A stretch of DNA of 64,000 nucleotides, taken from NCBI GenBank assembly GCA_030068525.1, contig JASJOS010000023.1:1-64000 (forward strand), given 5' to 3'. Of the stretch, positions 44,003-53,957 are shown one piece after another (within the stretch, counting starts at the first letter, position 1; each line of letters starts with the position of its first letter). The notes under the pieces are model-generated. The model was given only the letters and a program-made list of their open reading frames with translations, did no database searches and was not told the origin of the DNA. The stretch comes from Xanthocytophaga flava. GTDB taxonomy: Bacteria; Bacteroidota; Bacteroidia; Cytophagales; 172606-1. A program made the position numbers and the translations under genes.

Positions 44003-44233
44003 ATGGGAGTTGAATTGCTGATTATCCCTGCCATATTTGTCGGATTTATTCTCTGGGCATTGTTATCCGGAAGATTTACCAAAGGCAGAAAAGGAAGTGT
44101 TACAAAAGAACCAGTAACGCTACATACAGAGCCAGGTTACCGACCTGATCAGGAAGGCCCTATTGGAGAGAAGCCTCTTTCCAATACTGTTCATTCAGAA
44201 CCGACAGGCTCAAATGCACAGAATATGCCATAA
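44003..44233 (+). CDS. Small membrane-anchored protein, second paralogue
   Basis: A 76-residue protein with an N-terminal membrane helix (LLIIPAIFVGFILWALLSG) and a polar tail containing KGSVTKEPVTLHTEPGYRP. It is clearly related to the protein at 42859. The duplicate pair surrounds the DJ-1 gene on the same strand. Function is unknown; the tail could bind partners at the cytoplasmic or periplasmic face. Confidence 0.65.
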   Translation: MGVELLIIPAIFVGFILWALLSGRFTKGRKGSVTKEPVTLHTEPGYRPDQEGPIGEKPLSNTVHSEPTGSNAQNMP

Positions 44234-44241
44234 GACATAAA

Positions 44242-44277
44242 CAAAAATGCCTCTCACTAGAATGAGAGGCATTTTTG
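44242..44277. terminator. Bidirectional terminator
   Basis: A perfect 15-bp stem (CAAAAATGCCTCTCA, 44242-44256; complement 44263-44277) with T runs on both strands separates converging genes ending at 44233 and 44279. Confidence 0.9.
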
Positions 44278-44278
44278 T

Positions 44279-46438
44279 TTATAGCATACTCAGTTGCTGG
44301 GCATATTTTACAATTTTGTATACATGGCCATTTGTATCAAATATAGGATTGTAGCTTCCTTTGATTCGAACTTGTTTACCCATTTTAGTCTGACGTACAA
44401 ATTCCCCACTGATAAACTCACCTTGTCTTAGCTTTTCCCAGAATTGAAGGTATTCTTCTGTATTCTCTTGCCCTTCCAGTACAAAGATGCTATGATGGAT
44501 ACCTTGAATTTCTGATAGAGAGTATTCCATCAGCTCCAGAAAGTTTTCATTAGCGGTTAGAATTTCTCCTTTTGTATTGAATTCAATGACTGCAAAGGAT
44601 TTATTAATCGCAGTCAGTTGGTTTTCAAAATCCAGTGTAAGACGTTTTTGAGCAGTAATATCCTGGGCAAATTTAATAATCTTAATAACTCGTCTCTCCT
44701 GATCAAATACAGGTGTGTAACTGGCACTTAACCAGATTTCCCTTCCTTTGCTATTGAAGCGTTTAACTTCCCCAATCTGTGATTTCCCTTGACGTAGCGA
44801 GGTCCAAAAGTCTCTGTATGAATCACTATTCCCATAAATCGGATCTACAAAAATCCGGTGATGTTTTCCAAAAATATCAGCTAATGGATAACCCATAGTT
44901 TTAAGAAAGTTATCGTTTGCTGTAAGTATATGGCCGTCAGGATCAAACTCAATGGTTGCCAGTGTACTATTGATTGCGGTTCGTAAACCTTCCAACTCTA
45001 TATTCTGTCTTTCTATTTCTTCCTGAGTAGCCTCCATCTCTTCCATGCTCTGCCGAAGTTCCTCTTCCTGTGCCCGCAGTTCTTCGTATTGTTGTTGAGT
45101 CGCAAATTCAAGTTCTTTTTGGGCCGTGATATCTGTGGCTAACTTGATTACCTTAGCATATCGACCTTCTCTGTTTTTAACAGGTGCATAAGAAACCTGC
45201 ATCCAGACTTTTTGTCTGTTCTTTGAATAACGTAGTACTTCTCCTGTAAACACATTACCTGCCTGTAGATTTCGCCAGAACTCAATATAGTCAGGTGTTT
45301 GAACGTATATAGGGTCTACAAAAAGTCTATGGTGTTTGCCTTTTAGCTCTTCAGATGTATACCCCATGGTATTGAGAAAGTTCTGATTAGCGTCAAGAAT
45401 GTTTCCCTCCATATCAAACTCAATACTTGCAAAGGTATTCATGATAGTCTGGAAGGCTATCAATAGGTTTTGCCCGTCTGTCTCTCTGCGTTTGATCTCT
45501 TCCTGAGTAGCTGCCATTTCTTCCAGATTCTGACGCATTACTTCTTCCTGAGACTTTAATTCCATTGCTTGTTTCTGAGACATTTCCAGCAGCTGGCGAG
45601 TCTGAAGGCTTGCCCGTGTATTGGAGATGGTAGAAGCAATGCTTTCGCCCAGCTTTTCAATAAACTCAATCTGATAGGTTTCAAATTTATTGAATGAGGC
45701 CAGTTCCAGAACCCCTTGTACTTTCTCATCCAGTTTTAAGGGAACAATCAGTACTGAACTGGGACTTGCCGTACCTAGCCCGGAAGTAATATTCAAGTAG
45801 TCAGCTGGAATATCCGTAAGATAGATAGTCTCCGCCTCCAGATAACATTGACCTGTTAATCCTTCACCAATACCTATCTTTTTGTGAATATATTTCTTTC
45901 TATCATAAGCATAACATGCCACCATTTCCAGTTCAACAGACTCTGTTGTCGCAAGAGTTGTATTGGATTTATGTGTGGTTTTATGAGAATTGTTACTGTG
46001 CAATTGGCTTACGGCTTCCTGTTCTGTATGTATTGTCTGACTGATGTCTGAAGTGTTAACAATGAATAGCCCCCCCTGATTGGCCTTTACATACTTAACA
46101 AGAGTTGTAAGAATATTGTCATATAGTTTATCTATATCTGTTTGATGAGAACGGAGGATTTCTGCAAAGTTGGCAAGTCCTTCAGTCGTCCAGGTGCGTT
46201 CGGATTCTTTTTTAGCGATAATCTTCATCTGATCACGCATAGTAATCAGCGAGGTTGCCAGAGGATTGTTTAGAACTGTGTCTGTCATATCAGTTCCCGG
46301 ATAAGGAGCAGCGAGATCACCTGCCTGTATCAATTGGATAAATTGTTGTGCATGGGTGATATCAGATTCCAGCGTTTTAAGTGATTGTTCTTGTTGATGT
46401 AAATATTTCCATTTCCGGGAAGTAATAACCTTAAGCAT
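44279..46438 (-). CDS. GAF-PAS-PAS-PAS sensor without output domain
   Basis: The 719-residue soluble protein has an N-terminal helical segment, a GAF domain (about 110-280, with GIGEGLTGQCYLE and ITSGLGTASPSSVLIVPL), a coiled coil (MRQNLEEMAATQEEIKR), and three PAS/PAC repeats near 335-450, 485-595 and 608-717, each with the pattern GY...GKHHR.FVDP.Y and DITAQK. The PAS type resembles those of BdlA/Aer-like chemoreceptor proteins. No kinase, cyclase or methyl-accepting domain follows, so it must act through partners. Its GAF is related to that of the giant kinase at 21823. Confidence 0.85.
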   Translation of the reverse strand: MLKVITSRKWKYLHQQEQSLKTLESDITHAQQFIQLIQAGDLAAPYPGTDMTDTVLNNPLATSLITMRDQMKIIAKKESERTWTTEGLANFAEILRSHQTDIDKLYDNILTTLVKYVKANQGGLFIVNTSDISQTIHTEQEAVSQLHSNNSHKTTHKSNTTLATTESVELEMVACYAYDRKKYIHKKIGIGEGLTGQCYLEAETIYLTDIPADYLNITSGLGTASPSSVLIVPLKLDEKVQGVLELASFNKFETYQIEFIEKLGESIASTISNTRASLQTRQLLEMSQKQAMELKSQEEVMRQNLEEMAATQEEIKRRETDGQNLLIAFQTIMNTFASIEFDMEGNILDANQNFLNTMGYTSEELKGKHHRLFVDPIYVQTPDYIEFWRNLQAGNVFTGEVLRYSKNRQKVWMQVSYAPVKNREGRYAKVIKLATDITAQKELEFATQQQYEELRAQEEELRQSMEEMEATQEEIERQNIELEGLRTAINSTLATIEFDPDGHILTANDNFLKTMGYPLADIFGKHHRIFVDPIYGNSDSYRDFWTSLRQGKSQIGEVKRFNSKGREIWLSASYTPVFDQERRVIKIIKFAQDITAQKRLTLDFENQLTAINKSFAVIEFNTKGEILTANENFLELMEYSLSEIQGIHHSIFVLEGQENTEEYLQFWEKLRQGEFISGEFVRQTKMGKQVRIKGSYNPIFDTNGHVYKIVKYAQQLSML

Positions 46439-47115
46439 ATTTTCAGTAGTTGTTGATGGGTAGTTTTGTTCTTTTCAGATGCCAGTAAAAGTTATTTCTA
46501 ACAACTATGGCTAGTTATTGATTTATTTAGAAGTAAAGTAAATTAATAATATAGACTATCTATTACTTAAAGTAATACAAAACATAGATATGTCTTGTTG
46601 AGCGTAAATTGCTTCATTATTTAGCCCCATATTTGATAAAAGCAGTGTTTACTTCTACATTCTGTTGTCTTTTCTATGGGGACTATGATCAAAGGTTTCA
46701 ACATGATGAATGTTTAAATCCCTTTTGAAGCCTTCTGTATATTCTTTATGTAAATACGGGATTAACAGATTAGCGGATTTTGAGTATAGATAGTTTATAT
46801 AAAACAGATGTAAGTTTTTGAGGAAAAGCAAATAATTGACGGCTAAAAATAGACGGTTTTATTTTTTAAACGACCAAACAGACTCTGGAGAAGAAAAAGT
46901 CACAGATGATAGTTAGATCTTTTATATCGTTCTAACTGATTGTAAATCTTGACTTTGGTAATGTAATCGCGTATATGGTAAAATGTGGATTTTCGAATTA
47001 GGTACAGAAAGAGTAGTAGTTCTGTAATAGAATTTAGGATGAGTGAAAAGTCATAAACAAATAGATCGAATTAGGTTTTTGCCAGACTGTTAGCTAATGG
47101 TACATTGTAAAAAAG
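46439..47115. other. Long intergenic stretch upstream of the PAS sensor
   Basis: Nearly 700 AT-rich bases separate the sensor gene start from the terminator of the propeller gene. I found no gene, no convincing TAnnTTTG box in the minus-strand direction, and no strong dyad. It probably holds the sensor's promoter. Confidence 0.4.
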
Positions 47116-47169
47116 AAAAACAGCCATACTTTAAAAAATCGGATTGGGGGTTTTTGTATGACTGTTTTT
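47116..47169 (-). terminator. Terminator after the propeller lipoprotein gene
   Basis: AAAAACAGCCATAC (47116-47129) pairs with GTATGACTGTTTTT (47156-47169) with one G-U pair on the minus strand; the transcript then ends in a U run, 70 bp beyond the stop. Confidence 0.65.
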
Positions 47170-47237
47170 CCAATAGGCAAAGTCTTTGTACCAGATCGTT
47201 TAGCTTTTAGAGGGAGGAGTTAATCGAATAGGTGAGG

Positions 47238-48371
47238 TTACTGATTCTTATAAAGTACTAATCTGGCTTTCTTTAGTATATCATCCTTAATAAGGATAGC
47301 AGGATAAGAATCCGTTGCAATAATATCTCTCACCTGCGGTTCCGTCATACCTAACTTATCAGAAATGTGAGCAACTGTTTTGCCTTCATCTTGTGTCTCA
47401 TAAAGTGAAAGTGTAGTTTGTTCCCCATTGACTGCTCCTCCAAACAGAATATGTTTGGTATTGGCTGGATCTACCCATATACCCTCAATATAAGAATAAG
47501 GGAATGTGGATTTTTCATCTGATTTATAAATAAACACAGATTGGTTCCCTGTTACCTTAGACAATGCGCCTTCCTGTCCTACATATAAAGTATTAGGCGT
47601 ATAGGGAAATGTTGCCAGTTCATTGGGACGGCGATTTTCCCAGACATCCATATCTATTACTTTCTGAAAATTTGAAAGCATAACCGGATCTGTAGTGTTA
47701 ATATCATAGGTCGCTAGCCATGCATCATCCAAAGGAGCCTCTGCTCCCTGATATATTTTTCCAGTGTTACCAGGAATAACTGCAATAGGGCAAGGGTATG
47801 AAAAATTCGAGTCCTCTGCATAATTATTTCTATGCCATGTATTACCTCCATCTTTGGATACGGCAATGGTAGTACCACCCATTAGATTGGCAAATACAAT
47901 ATTGGGTTTAGCGGGATGAATGGTCATACAAACATAGATTTCATATGTAGACTCCAATGAACTGTACACAGGACTTTCTACAGCTGTCCATGTTTGACCT
48001 TCATCTGTTGATACATAGAGACTTTTCTCGTTAGAGTCAGGAGATATCCCAGCAAAGAATTTTTTATCAATGGTTGGATGTTTGTAAATAAATGTGATGC
48101 GTTTACCTTCTAATCCCGAACGACTCCATGCTTTTGTGGTGAGATCGTTTTTCCATATTCCATCAGATGTTGCAACAAATACTTTATTGGTAGAATAGAT
48201 AGCCTCCTGAATATCCGCACTTGGATTGATTTCAACCGCTACCGGAATAAATCCATGATCAATGAATACTCCTTTTCCTGGTTGAGGTATATGGGAGTCA
48301 TCTTCTTTCTTACAGGACAGTAAGAACATAGCTAGCACTAGGCTTGAAAGAATGGCAATTTTTGAATACAT
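47238..48371 (-). CDS. Beta-propeller (BNR-repeat) lipoprotein
   Basis: The 377-residue protein starts at the ATG at 48371, because MYSKIAILSSLVLAMFLLSC is a classic lipoprotein signal (lipobox LLSC) that the longer frame would bury. Asp-box repeats of the sialidase type occur at VSTDEGQTWTAV and VSKDGGNTWHRN, and further blades follow, as in YCF48/Vps10-like propellers. It is an envelope lipoprotein with likely binding function; no sialidase active-site residues are evident. It follows the pigment operon on the same strand after 174 bp and may be separately transcribed. Confidence 0.75.
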   Translation of the reverse strand: MYSKIAILSSLVLAMFLLSCKKEDDSHIPQPGKGVFIDHGFIPVAVEINPSADIQEAIYSTNKVFVATSDGIWKNDLTTKAWSRSGLEGKRITFIYKHPTIDKKFFAGISPDSNEKSLYVSTDEGQTWTAVESPVYSSLESTYEIYVCMTIHPAKPNIVFANLMGGTTIAVSKDGGNTWHRNNYAEDSNFSYPCPIAVIPGNTGKIYQGAEAPLDDAWLATYDINTTDPVMLSNFQKVIDMDVWENRRPNELATFPYTPNTLYVGQEGALSKVTGNQSVFIYKSDEKSTFPYSYIEGIWVDPANTKHILFGGAVNGEQTTLSLYETQDEGKTVAHISDKLGMTEPQVRDIIATDSYPAILIKDDILKKARLVLYKNQ

Positions 48372-48545
48372 GAGGTTGTAAAATGAGTATGATGTAAGTA
48401 CAAAGACTTTGCATATCAGTGACACTTCAAGTAATCAAAAGGTTGCACATACTGGATACACCAGACTATGACAGAGGGGAAATAGAGTGTTTCCTATGCA
48501 ATTGTTAGGAAAATCCTATATATGGCTGTCTGATAGTTTTATTTT

Positions 48546-50087
48546 TCAGACTGTTGATGGGTCAACTTTACAGGCTTTTATCTGATCCATCAGATAGGAT
48601 CTTCCAAAGACTTCAGCACAGGTTTTAATAGCAGATACGGTAACTCCATATATGCCATGCATATGCATATTTTGTCCGGTAATCAGTACATTACGGACGC
48701 GGGTGCGTGGTGCAATAAACGTTCGGATCGGATCATGGTAATCTTTAAGAATACCATAAATAGAGCCTTCTTTGGTCCCAATGTAATCCCGGTAAGTAAG
48801 AGGTGTAGAGGCGTAATAACCTATAATTGCCTCTTTCAGACCTGGGATATTCTCACTAAGTTTCCGGATCAGTTGTTTTGATTTTTTTTCTTTGAACTGC
48901 TCATAGCTTTCGCCTCTGGAGCCTTTCTGATAAATGGTATTAAATGTGTTTTCCCACGGCTTTACTTCGTCGTAGCGCATGTATGCCATTACAGTAAGAG
49001 AGTCTACGAAGGGGTTTTCTTGTTTGTGGACAGGATAAAAGGCAGCATAGGACAAAGGCCATTCATGCTCCTCATACTGGAATGTATCCCATACATTCCA
49101 ATGGTCGTAATGATAAATATTATAGTTTTGATAGGGAATGGTATGCTTTTTCAGAATCAGGTTAAGAATGAAGATAGAAGTGGTATTTTCAAGTGTTTTA
49201 ATCCGGTTTTTGTATACATTTCGGATTTTAGGTGTATCCAGCATATCCATTAAGGAGGCAGGATGAATGCCTGAAATGAAATAGTTTCCGTAAAACTGTC
49301 TGCCATCTTTTGTCTGAACATACAGTGCTTCCTCCTCGTTGGTGATGATTTTTTCTGCCTCTGCATATTTGACAATTACACCTCCTTGGGCTCTGATTGA
49401 TCGTGCCAATAAATTAGCAATCTGCCCACCACCATTAATAAACCGATAGGCACTTTCCATATAGGAATTGACTACCAGAGCATGTACATAAAAAGGTGTT
49501 TTATCAGATACACCCGCATATAATAAGTTGGTAGCTGCGAGTACATTCTGAAGTTCAGTATTGGAGGTGAGGTTTTTGAAATAATCAATTGCACTGAGTT
49601 GGAGAAGTTCAGTAGTGACAGAGTCATCTGCATCATCTGCATTATACATTGGGAATACTGCACAGGTTGATTGTAAATCAAGACAGTACTTGTCTATCGC
49701 ATCTGCTTCGTTTGGGAAATACCCTTTCATGGTTTGACTAAAATTTTCATACCCCATCCCATAAAAGAATGCCTTTTTTTCTTTTCCAAAGGTGATTTTC
49801 TCAAATCCATTCTCATCCATTCGGACAATTTTGAGCTTATCCATTAACTCAAAGTAAGAGAAGAATGTATGCAGAGGCTGGCCTTTATCCAGCCCACCTA
49901 CATAATGAACACCCGTATCAAATATTTGTTTATCTCGTACAAAGGTCTGTAAACTTCCTCCAATCTGATTATTTTTCTCCAGCACGCATACTTTGTATCC
50001 TTCTTTTCCAAATATGTATGCACATAACAAGCCTCCAAGCCCGCTCCCAATAACAACCAGATCGTATTTTTTTGTGGTATCACTCAT
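48546..50087 (-). CDS. CrtI/phytoene-desaturase-like FAD oxidoreductase
   Basis: The 513-residue protein has an N-terminal dinucleotide motif (LVVIGSGLGGLLCAYIFGKEG) and the C-terminal TGQNMHMHGIYGVTVSAI segment found in phytoene desaturase/retinol saturase relatives. In flexirubin-type clusters an enzyme of this kind is often the last gene and is thought to act on the polyene or on its aromatic head; the reaction is not settled here. Its ATG overlaps the preceding stop by 4 bp, so it is part of the pigment operon. Confidence 0.85.
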   Translation of the reverse strand: MSDTTKKYDLVVIGSGLGGLLCAYIFGKEGYKVCVLEKNNQIGGSLQTFVRDKQIFDTGVHYVGGLDKGQPLHTFFSYFELMDKLKIVRMDENGFEKITFGKEKKAFFYGMGYENFSQTMKGYFPNEADAIDKYCLDLQSTCAVFPMYNADDADDSVTTELLQLSAIDYFKNLTSNTELQNVLAATNLLYAGVSDKTPFYVHALVVNSYMESAYRFINGGGQIANLLARSIRAQGGVIVKYAEAEKIITNEEEALYVQTKDGRQFYGNYFISGIHPASLMDMLDTPKIRNVYKNRIKTLENTTSIFILNLILKKHTIPYQNYNIYHYDHWNVWDTFQYEEHEWPLSYAAFYPVHKQENPFVDSLTVMAYMRYDEVKPWENTFNTIYQKGSRGESYEQFKEKKSKQLIRKLSENIPGLKEAIIGYYASTPLTYRDYIGTKEGSIYGILKDYHDPIRTFIAPRTRVRNVLITGQNMHMHGIYGVTVSAIKTCAEVFGRSYLMDQIKACKVDPSTV

Positions 50088-53000
50088 CTTTTGATAATCT
50101 TATAAATCACATTGGAGGTATGATCAGAATCCTTTACTATTTGTATGTCTACATTTTCTGTAGCTAACATTGTTTGAATATCTGTTGCCGACAAAAAGTG
50201 TACCTCCTTATGTACACTTTTGTTAAATCGGAATATCTTGATTGAGAATATTTCTGTTAGCTGAGTATTCTTGTGTTTGGCTACATCTTCTTTATTGCCA
50301 TCCCGTATCACAAGCATACCTCCCGGAGATAATTTTTGTATACAGCGTAAAATCAATGTTTGCTGATCTGTTGGAGGAAGATAGTGGAGTACATCCAGCA
50401 GCAAAATAATATCTGTATCTGGTAAGTTATAGGTCAGTACGTCCTGAGTAATAAAGGATAGTCTGTCATTTTTAAGGTAGGAGTGGGTAGCTATGCTGAT
50501 TTTATCTTCATCATAATCCACGCCTATGATTTTTCTTTCTTCAGAACGGAGGGATAAGTAATAATCCAGAAATCCATATCCACATCCCAGATCCAGGATA
50601 GTTGCCTGATCTGGAATCAGTTTATCAAATTGAGAGTAATGATGTTCCAGTGACGTTTTTATGCGACAATACCATTCCAGTACAGGACCTTTGTACAAAT
50701 AGGAAGATAGTATTTTGCCAGATAATACGGTGGTAGGCTGGGCTTTGTAGAGCATTGTGTAATGCTGAGACATATACCGTCGTACTTGTTTTGTTTTTTC
50801 CTGATATGTGTCGCCATAAGTCACGTTGGCGGGGGTAATGCGAGGGAGTATGGAAATCGTTAATGGATATACCTCAAGAATGAAATCTTTTTTATGGATG
50901 GCTTCTCCTGTGCCATGTAGTACAACAGGCACTATGTCAAGTTCCAGTTTTTCGGCCAGGTAAAATGCTCCTTTATGGAATCGATGCATAGTATGATCCT
51001 CAGAACGGGTGCCTTCCGGAAATATAGCAATCGAATATCCATCATCCACCAGCTCTCTGACATGGTCTATACTAGACTCAATCCCATGACTGGCATTGTA
51101 AAAACCTGCCATTTTTACAATGCTTCCAAAAAACGGAGAATTCCATACCCAGTCATTGGTAAATAAAATAATCTTAGGGTACAGGATAAGTAGTAACAGG
51201 ATATCCAGAAAAGACTGATGGTTGGCAATAATAATGGCGGGCTTTTTGAATGTTTCCTGGGTCGGATTGATTGTGTTTTTAGGAATAAAGAAGGCCCCAT
51301 ATATTAAGGATCTGACAAAGTACATAAGCAGGCTATGATAGCCTGTCATAACAGATTTGTTCTTTTGCAGCCTGAATAATGTAAATAATAAGTGCCCTAT
51401 TGCTACAAGCAACAGACATCCAGCCAGAAAATAGATATATACAATCAATGTGCGTATCAGTGCCAGCAAGGTAAGCGGACGTAAGCCTTTACTGGTGCGA
51501 TCCGTAATGATCCATTTAAATAACAAAGGGATCATTGTATACGAAATAACCAGCACACACAGAATACCGATGATTGAAATGAGGGCGATGGATTGGAGAG
51601 CTGGGTGTTTGGCAAAAATAAGTACACCCATACCCACAATTGTGGTAAAGGCTGAAAGAAAGACCGAGATCTTATAAGAAGGTAGGTTTTCTTTGTTTTC
51701 TGCATAGTGCGATTTCAATCCATCCGTAAAAAATATGGCATAGTCGTCTCCCAAACCAAATACAAAGGTTGAAATGATGATATTGACAATATTAAAGCGT
51801 ATATCAAAAATACCCATAAAGCCTAGTATCCATACCCAACTGATAAGCATAGGTATAAATGTAACCATTGTAAGTTCAATGCGACCATATGAGACCAGAA
51901 GGATTACGAATACCAGTAGTGAGCAGGAGAGAAGAATCTGATCAAAATCCTGCTTGATAATTTCTACAAACTTGTTGTAAAGCAGTTGACGATCAATAAC
52001 CGTGAGATACTTTTTATTATCCAGTACTTGAGAAATTTTATTCAGATTCTGATTTTTTATTTGTATGGAAGCCAGTGTGTATACTCCTGTAGAATCCTGA
52101 TACATATAATCAGATAGTAAATTTCTGGTTAAAAAGTTTAGATCACCTTCCGAAATGTTTGTATACTGTGTATCCAGTACTTTATAAAATTCCTGAAAGG
52201 TTTCAGGTTTAAAGCCTATCTGTGCAGAGCTGCTCAGAATGCGCTTCTTAACAAATGCGATCTTTTCGGGTGTCCAGAACGCCTCCCATTTTTGGATACG
52301 TTGTTTTTGGAGTGTCTGAGAAGGAATTAATCCGGTAATGCCTGAATAATGTGAGATAAGCCCTGCTTTCTGAAGGCTATCTACTTTGGCATAGGTTTGT
52401 TCCTGAAAGGCAATTGCTTCATTCATGTCTTCTCCCTGAACAATCAGATAGATATTTTTTTCTGTTTTGTTCGCGGTATGATAAAGATCCTGTTCTGCCT
52501 TTCGCAATTCTTCTGGCATATAATTCAAAGCTGCCAGATTACTTTCAAAGCCTACATTATTGGAATAGTAAAAAAGAATACACGTGAGTAGTATAATACC
52601 TCCGGCAATGTATTTATTCCGCTCAGGTTTATACAATATCCAATCAAGTAAAGGGATCTTATTCAGAAACGAGAGACTTTTAATGTTATACTGCCATCCG
52701 GATGTTTTCTCAATGAGGAATGGCAAAAAGATAAGAGAATATAAAGCAGCTCCGATCAGACTGAAACCTGAAAAAAGGCCGAAGTCCTTCAGAACTTCTG
52801 ATTTTACAAAATACAGACTGAAGAAGGCTCCCACAGTAGACAAACTACCAATCAGCATAGGAAAGGTGATGTCTTTGATCACGTCTTTTACCGAATGAGT
52901 ATGCTGATAATGAGCAATAACATGGAATGCATAATCAATCGCAATACCCAATATAACTGCACCTGCTCCCAAGGCTACTGCTGACAGCGACCCCTGGATG

Positions 53001-53944
53001 AAATAAACCATTGTCAGTGAGAATAATACACCAAAAACAACGGGTGCCAATACCAGAATAGGGGTAAGGTAGTTACGATAAAATAAAAAGAGCGTAACCA
53101 TTATAACTACAACAGCAATAGATACGGTAAGCTTTATGTCTTTTTGTATCTGGGTTGCATTGGCTACAGCCACAGCTGTAGCTCCAAAATATTGAATATC
53201 AACTTGGGGATGTTGACTGGATACTTTACTGATACTATGTTTAATTTGCTCAACCATCTGATGGTTGAGGCGGGTTTCCGAAGGCGGATTTTTCGGAGAA
53301 ATAAAAACCAGCGTTGTTTTTAAGTCTTTTTTAAAAATGTAGCCTTTATGTAATACAAAGTTTTCATCTGCCTGTAAAACCCGAAGCTTGGATAGAGCTG
53401 AATAGGTTATACCTAAAGGATCTTTCAGGATAGTATTCTTGAGTGCAAAGCTGGAGGGTGAGATTAATCTGTGGTAATCGGCTTCTATCGCTTTTTGAAT
53501 ACCTTGTTCAGTTGTCACGCTATCCAGTGATAGATAATCCTGATCTGACAGATACATGGGCAGATTACGGTACAACAGATCATACACTTTTGTAAGTCTG
53601 GTATCATCAATAGACGCTTTGATATCGGCTATCAGAGAATCCTTTTGATTGGTGGCCTGCAGTTCTGCAATAAGCTGGTCAACACATTGAATCAGGGTAT
53701 CCTGTGAAGTGTTGTTCTGCATGGAAAGACTAATAACTATCTTATCCAGAAACCGGGACTTGGATAAGGTAGCATGGTAATTGTTAATCTTGCCATCATT
53801 GGGAATCATTTTGGAAATATCTTCTTCCAGATGAATTCTAGACGCAAAAAAGGCAAGTACTATAAAGGAGGAGATGAGTATAAAGAAATAAATGGATTTT
53901 CTTTTTCTGAAGAACTCATATATCCACACAAAAATTCTATCCAT
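50084..53944 (-). CDS. MMPL exporter-acyltransferase-methyltransferase fusion
   Basis: This 1286-residue protein joins three units. Residues 1-830 are an RND/MMPL-type exporter with two sets of six membrane helices around large periplasmic loops. Residues about 880-1060 are a PlsC-type acyltransferase with NHQSFLD near 907 and FPEGTRS. Residues about 1085-1286 are a class I SAM methyltransferase (ILDLGCGYGFLDYY near 1117). Such three-part proteins occur in flexirubin/aryl-polyene clusters, where they probably move and modify the polyene lipid at the membrane. It lies between the glycosyltransferase and the FAD enzyme in one operon. Confidence 0.9.
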   Translation of the reverse strand: MDRIFVWIYEFFRKRKSIYFFILISSFIVLAFFASRIHLEEDISKMIPNDGKINNYHATLSKSRFLDKIVISLSMQNNTSQDTLIQCVDQLIAELQATNQKDSLIADIKASIDDTRLTKVYDLLYRNLPMYLSDQDYLSLDSVTTEQGIQKAIEADYHRLISPSSFALKNTILKDPLGITYSALSKLRVLQADENFVLHKGYIFKKDLKTTLVFISPKNPPSETRLNHQMVEQIKHSISKVSSQHPQVDIQYFGATAVAVANATQIQKDIKLTVSIAVVVIMVTLFLFYRNYLTPILVLAPVVFGVLFSLTMVYFIQGSLSAVALGAGAVILGIAIDYAFHVIAHYQHTHSVKDVIKDITFPMLIGSLSTVGAFFSLYFVKSEVLKDFGLFSGFSLIGAALYSLIFLPFLIEKTSGWQYNIKSLSFLNKIPLLDWILYKPERNKYIAGGIILLTCILFYYSNNVGFESNLAALNYMPEELRKAEQDLYHTANKTEKNIYLIVQGEDMNEAIAFQEQTYAKVDSLQKAGLISHYSGITGLIPSQTLQKQRIQKWEAFWTPEKIAFVKKRILSSSAQIGFKPETFQEFYKVLDTQYTNISEGDLNFLTRNLLSDYMYQDSTGVYTLASIQIKNQNLNKISQVLDNKKYLTVIDRQLLYNKFVEIIKQDFDQILLSCSLLVFVILLVSYGRIELTMVTFIPMLISWVWILGFMGIFDIRFNIVNIIISTFVFGLGDDYAIFFTDGLKSHYAENKENLPSYKISVFLSAFTTIVGMGVLIFAKHPALQSIALISIIGILCVLVISYTMIPLLFKWIITDRTSKGLRPLTLLALIRTLIVYIYFLAGCLLLVAIGHLLFTLFRLQKNKSVMTGYHSLLMYFVRSLIYGAFFIPKNTINPTQETFKKPAIIIANHQSFLDILLLLILYPKIILFTNDWVWNSPFFGSIVKMAGFYNASHGIESSIDHVRELVDDGYSIAIFPEGTRSEDHTMHRFHKGAFYLAEKLELDIVPVVLHGTGEAIHKKDFILEVYPLTISILPRITPANVTYGDTYQEKTKQVRRYMSQHYTMLYKAQPTTVLSGKILSSYLYKGPVLEWYCRIKTSLEHHYSQFDKLIPDQATILDLGCGYGFLDYYLSLRSEERKIIGVDYDEDKISIATHSYLKNDRLSFITQDVLTYNLPDTDIILLLDVLHYLPPTDQQTLILRCIQKLSPGGMLVIRDGNKEDVAKHKNTQLTEIFSIKIFRFNKSVHKEVHFLSATDIQTMLATENVDIQIVKDSDHTSNVIYKIIKR

Positions 53945-53957
53945 GCATTAGATCCTT

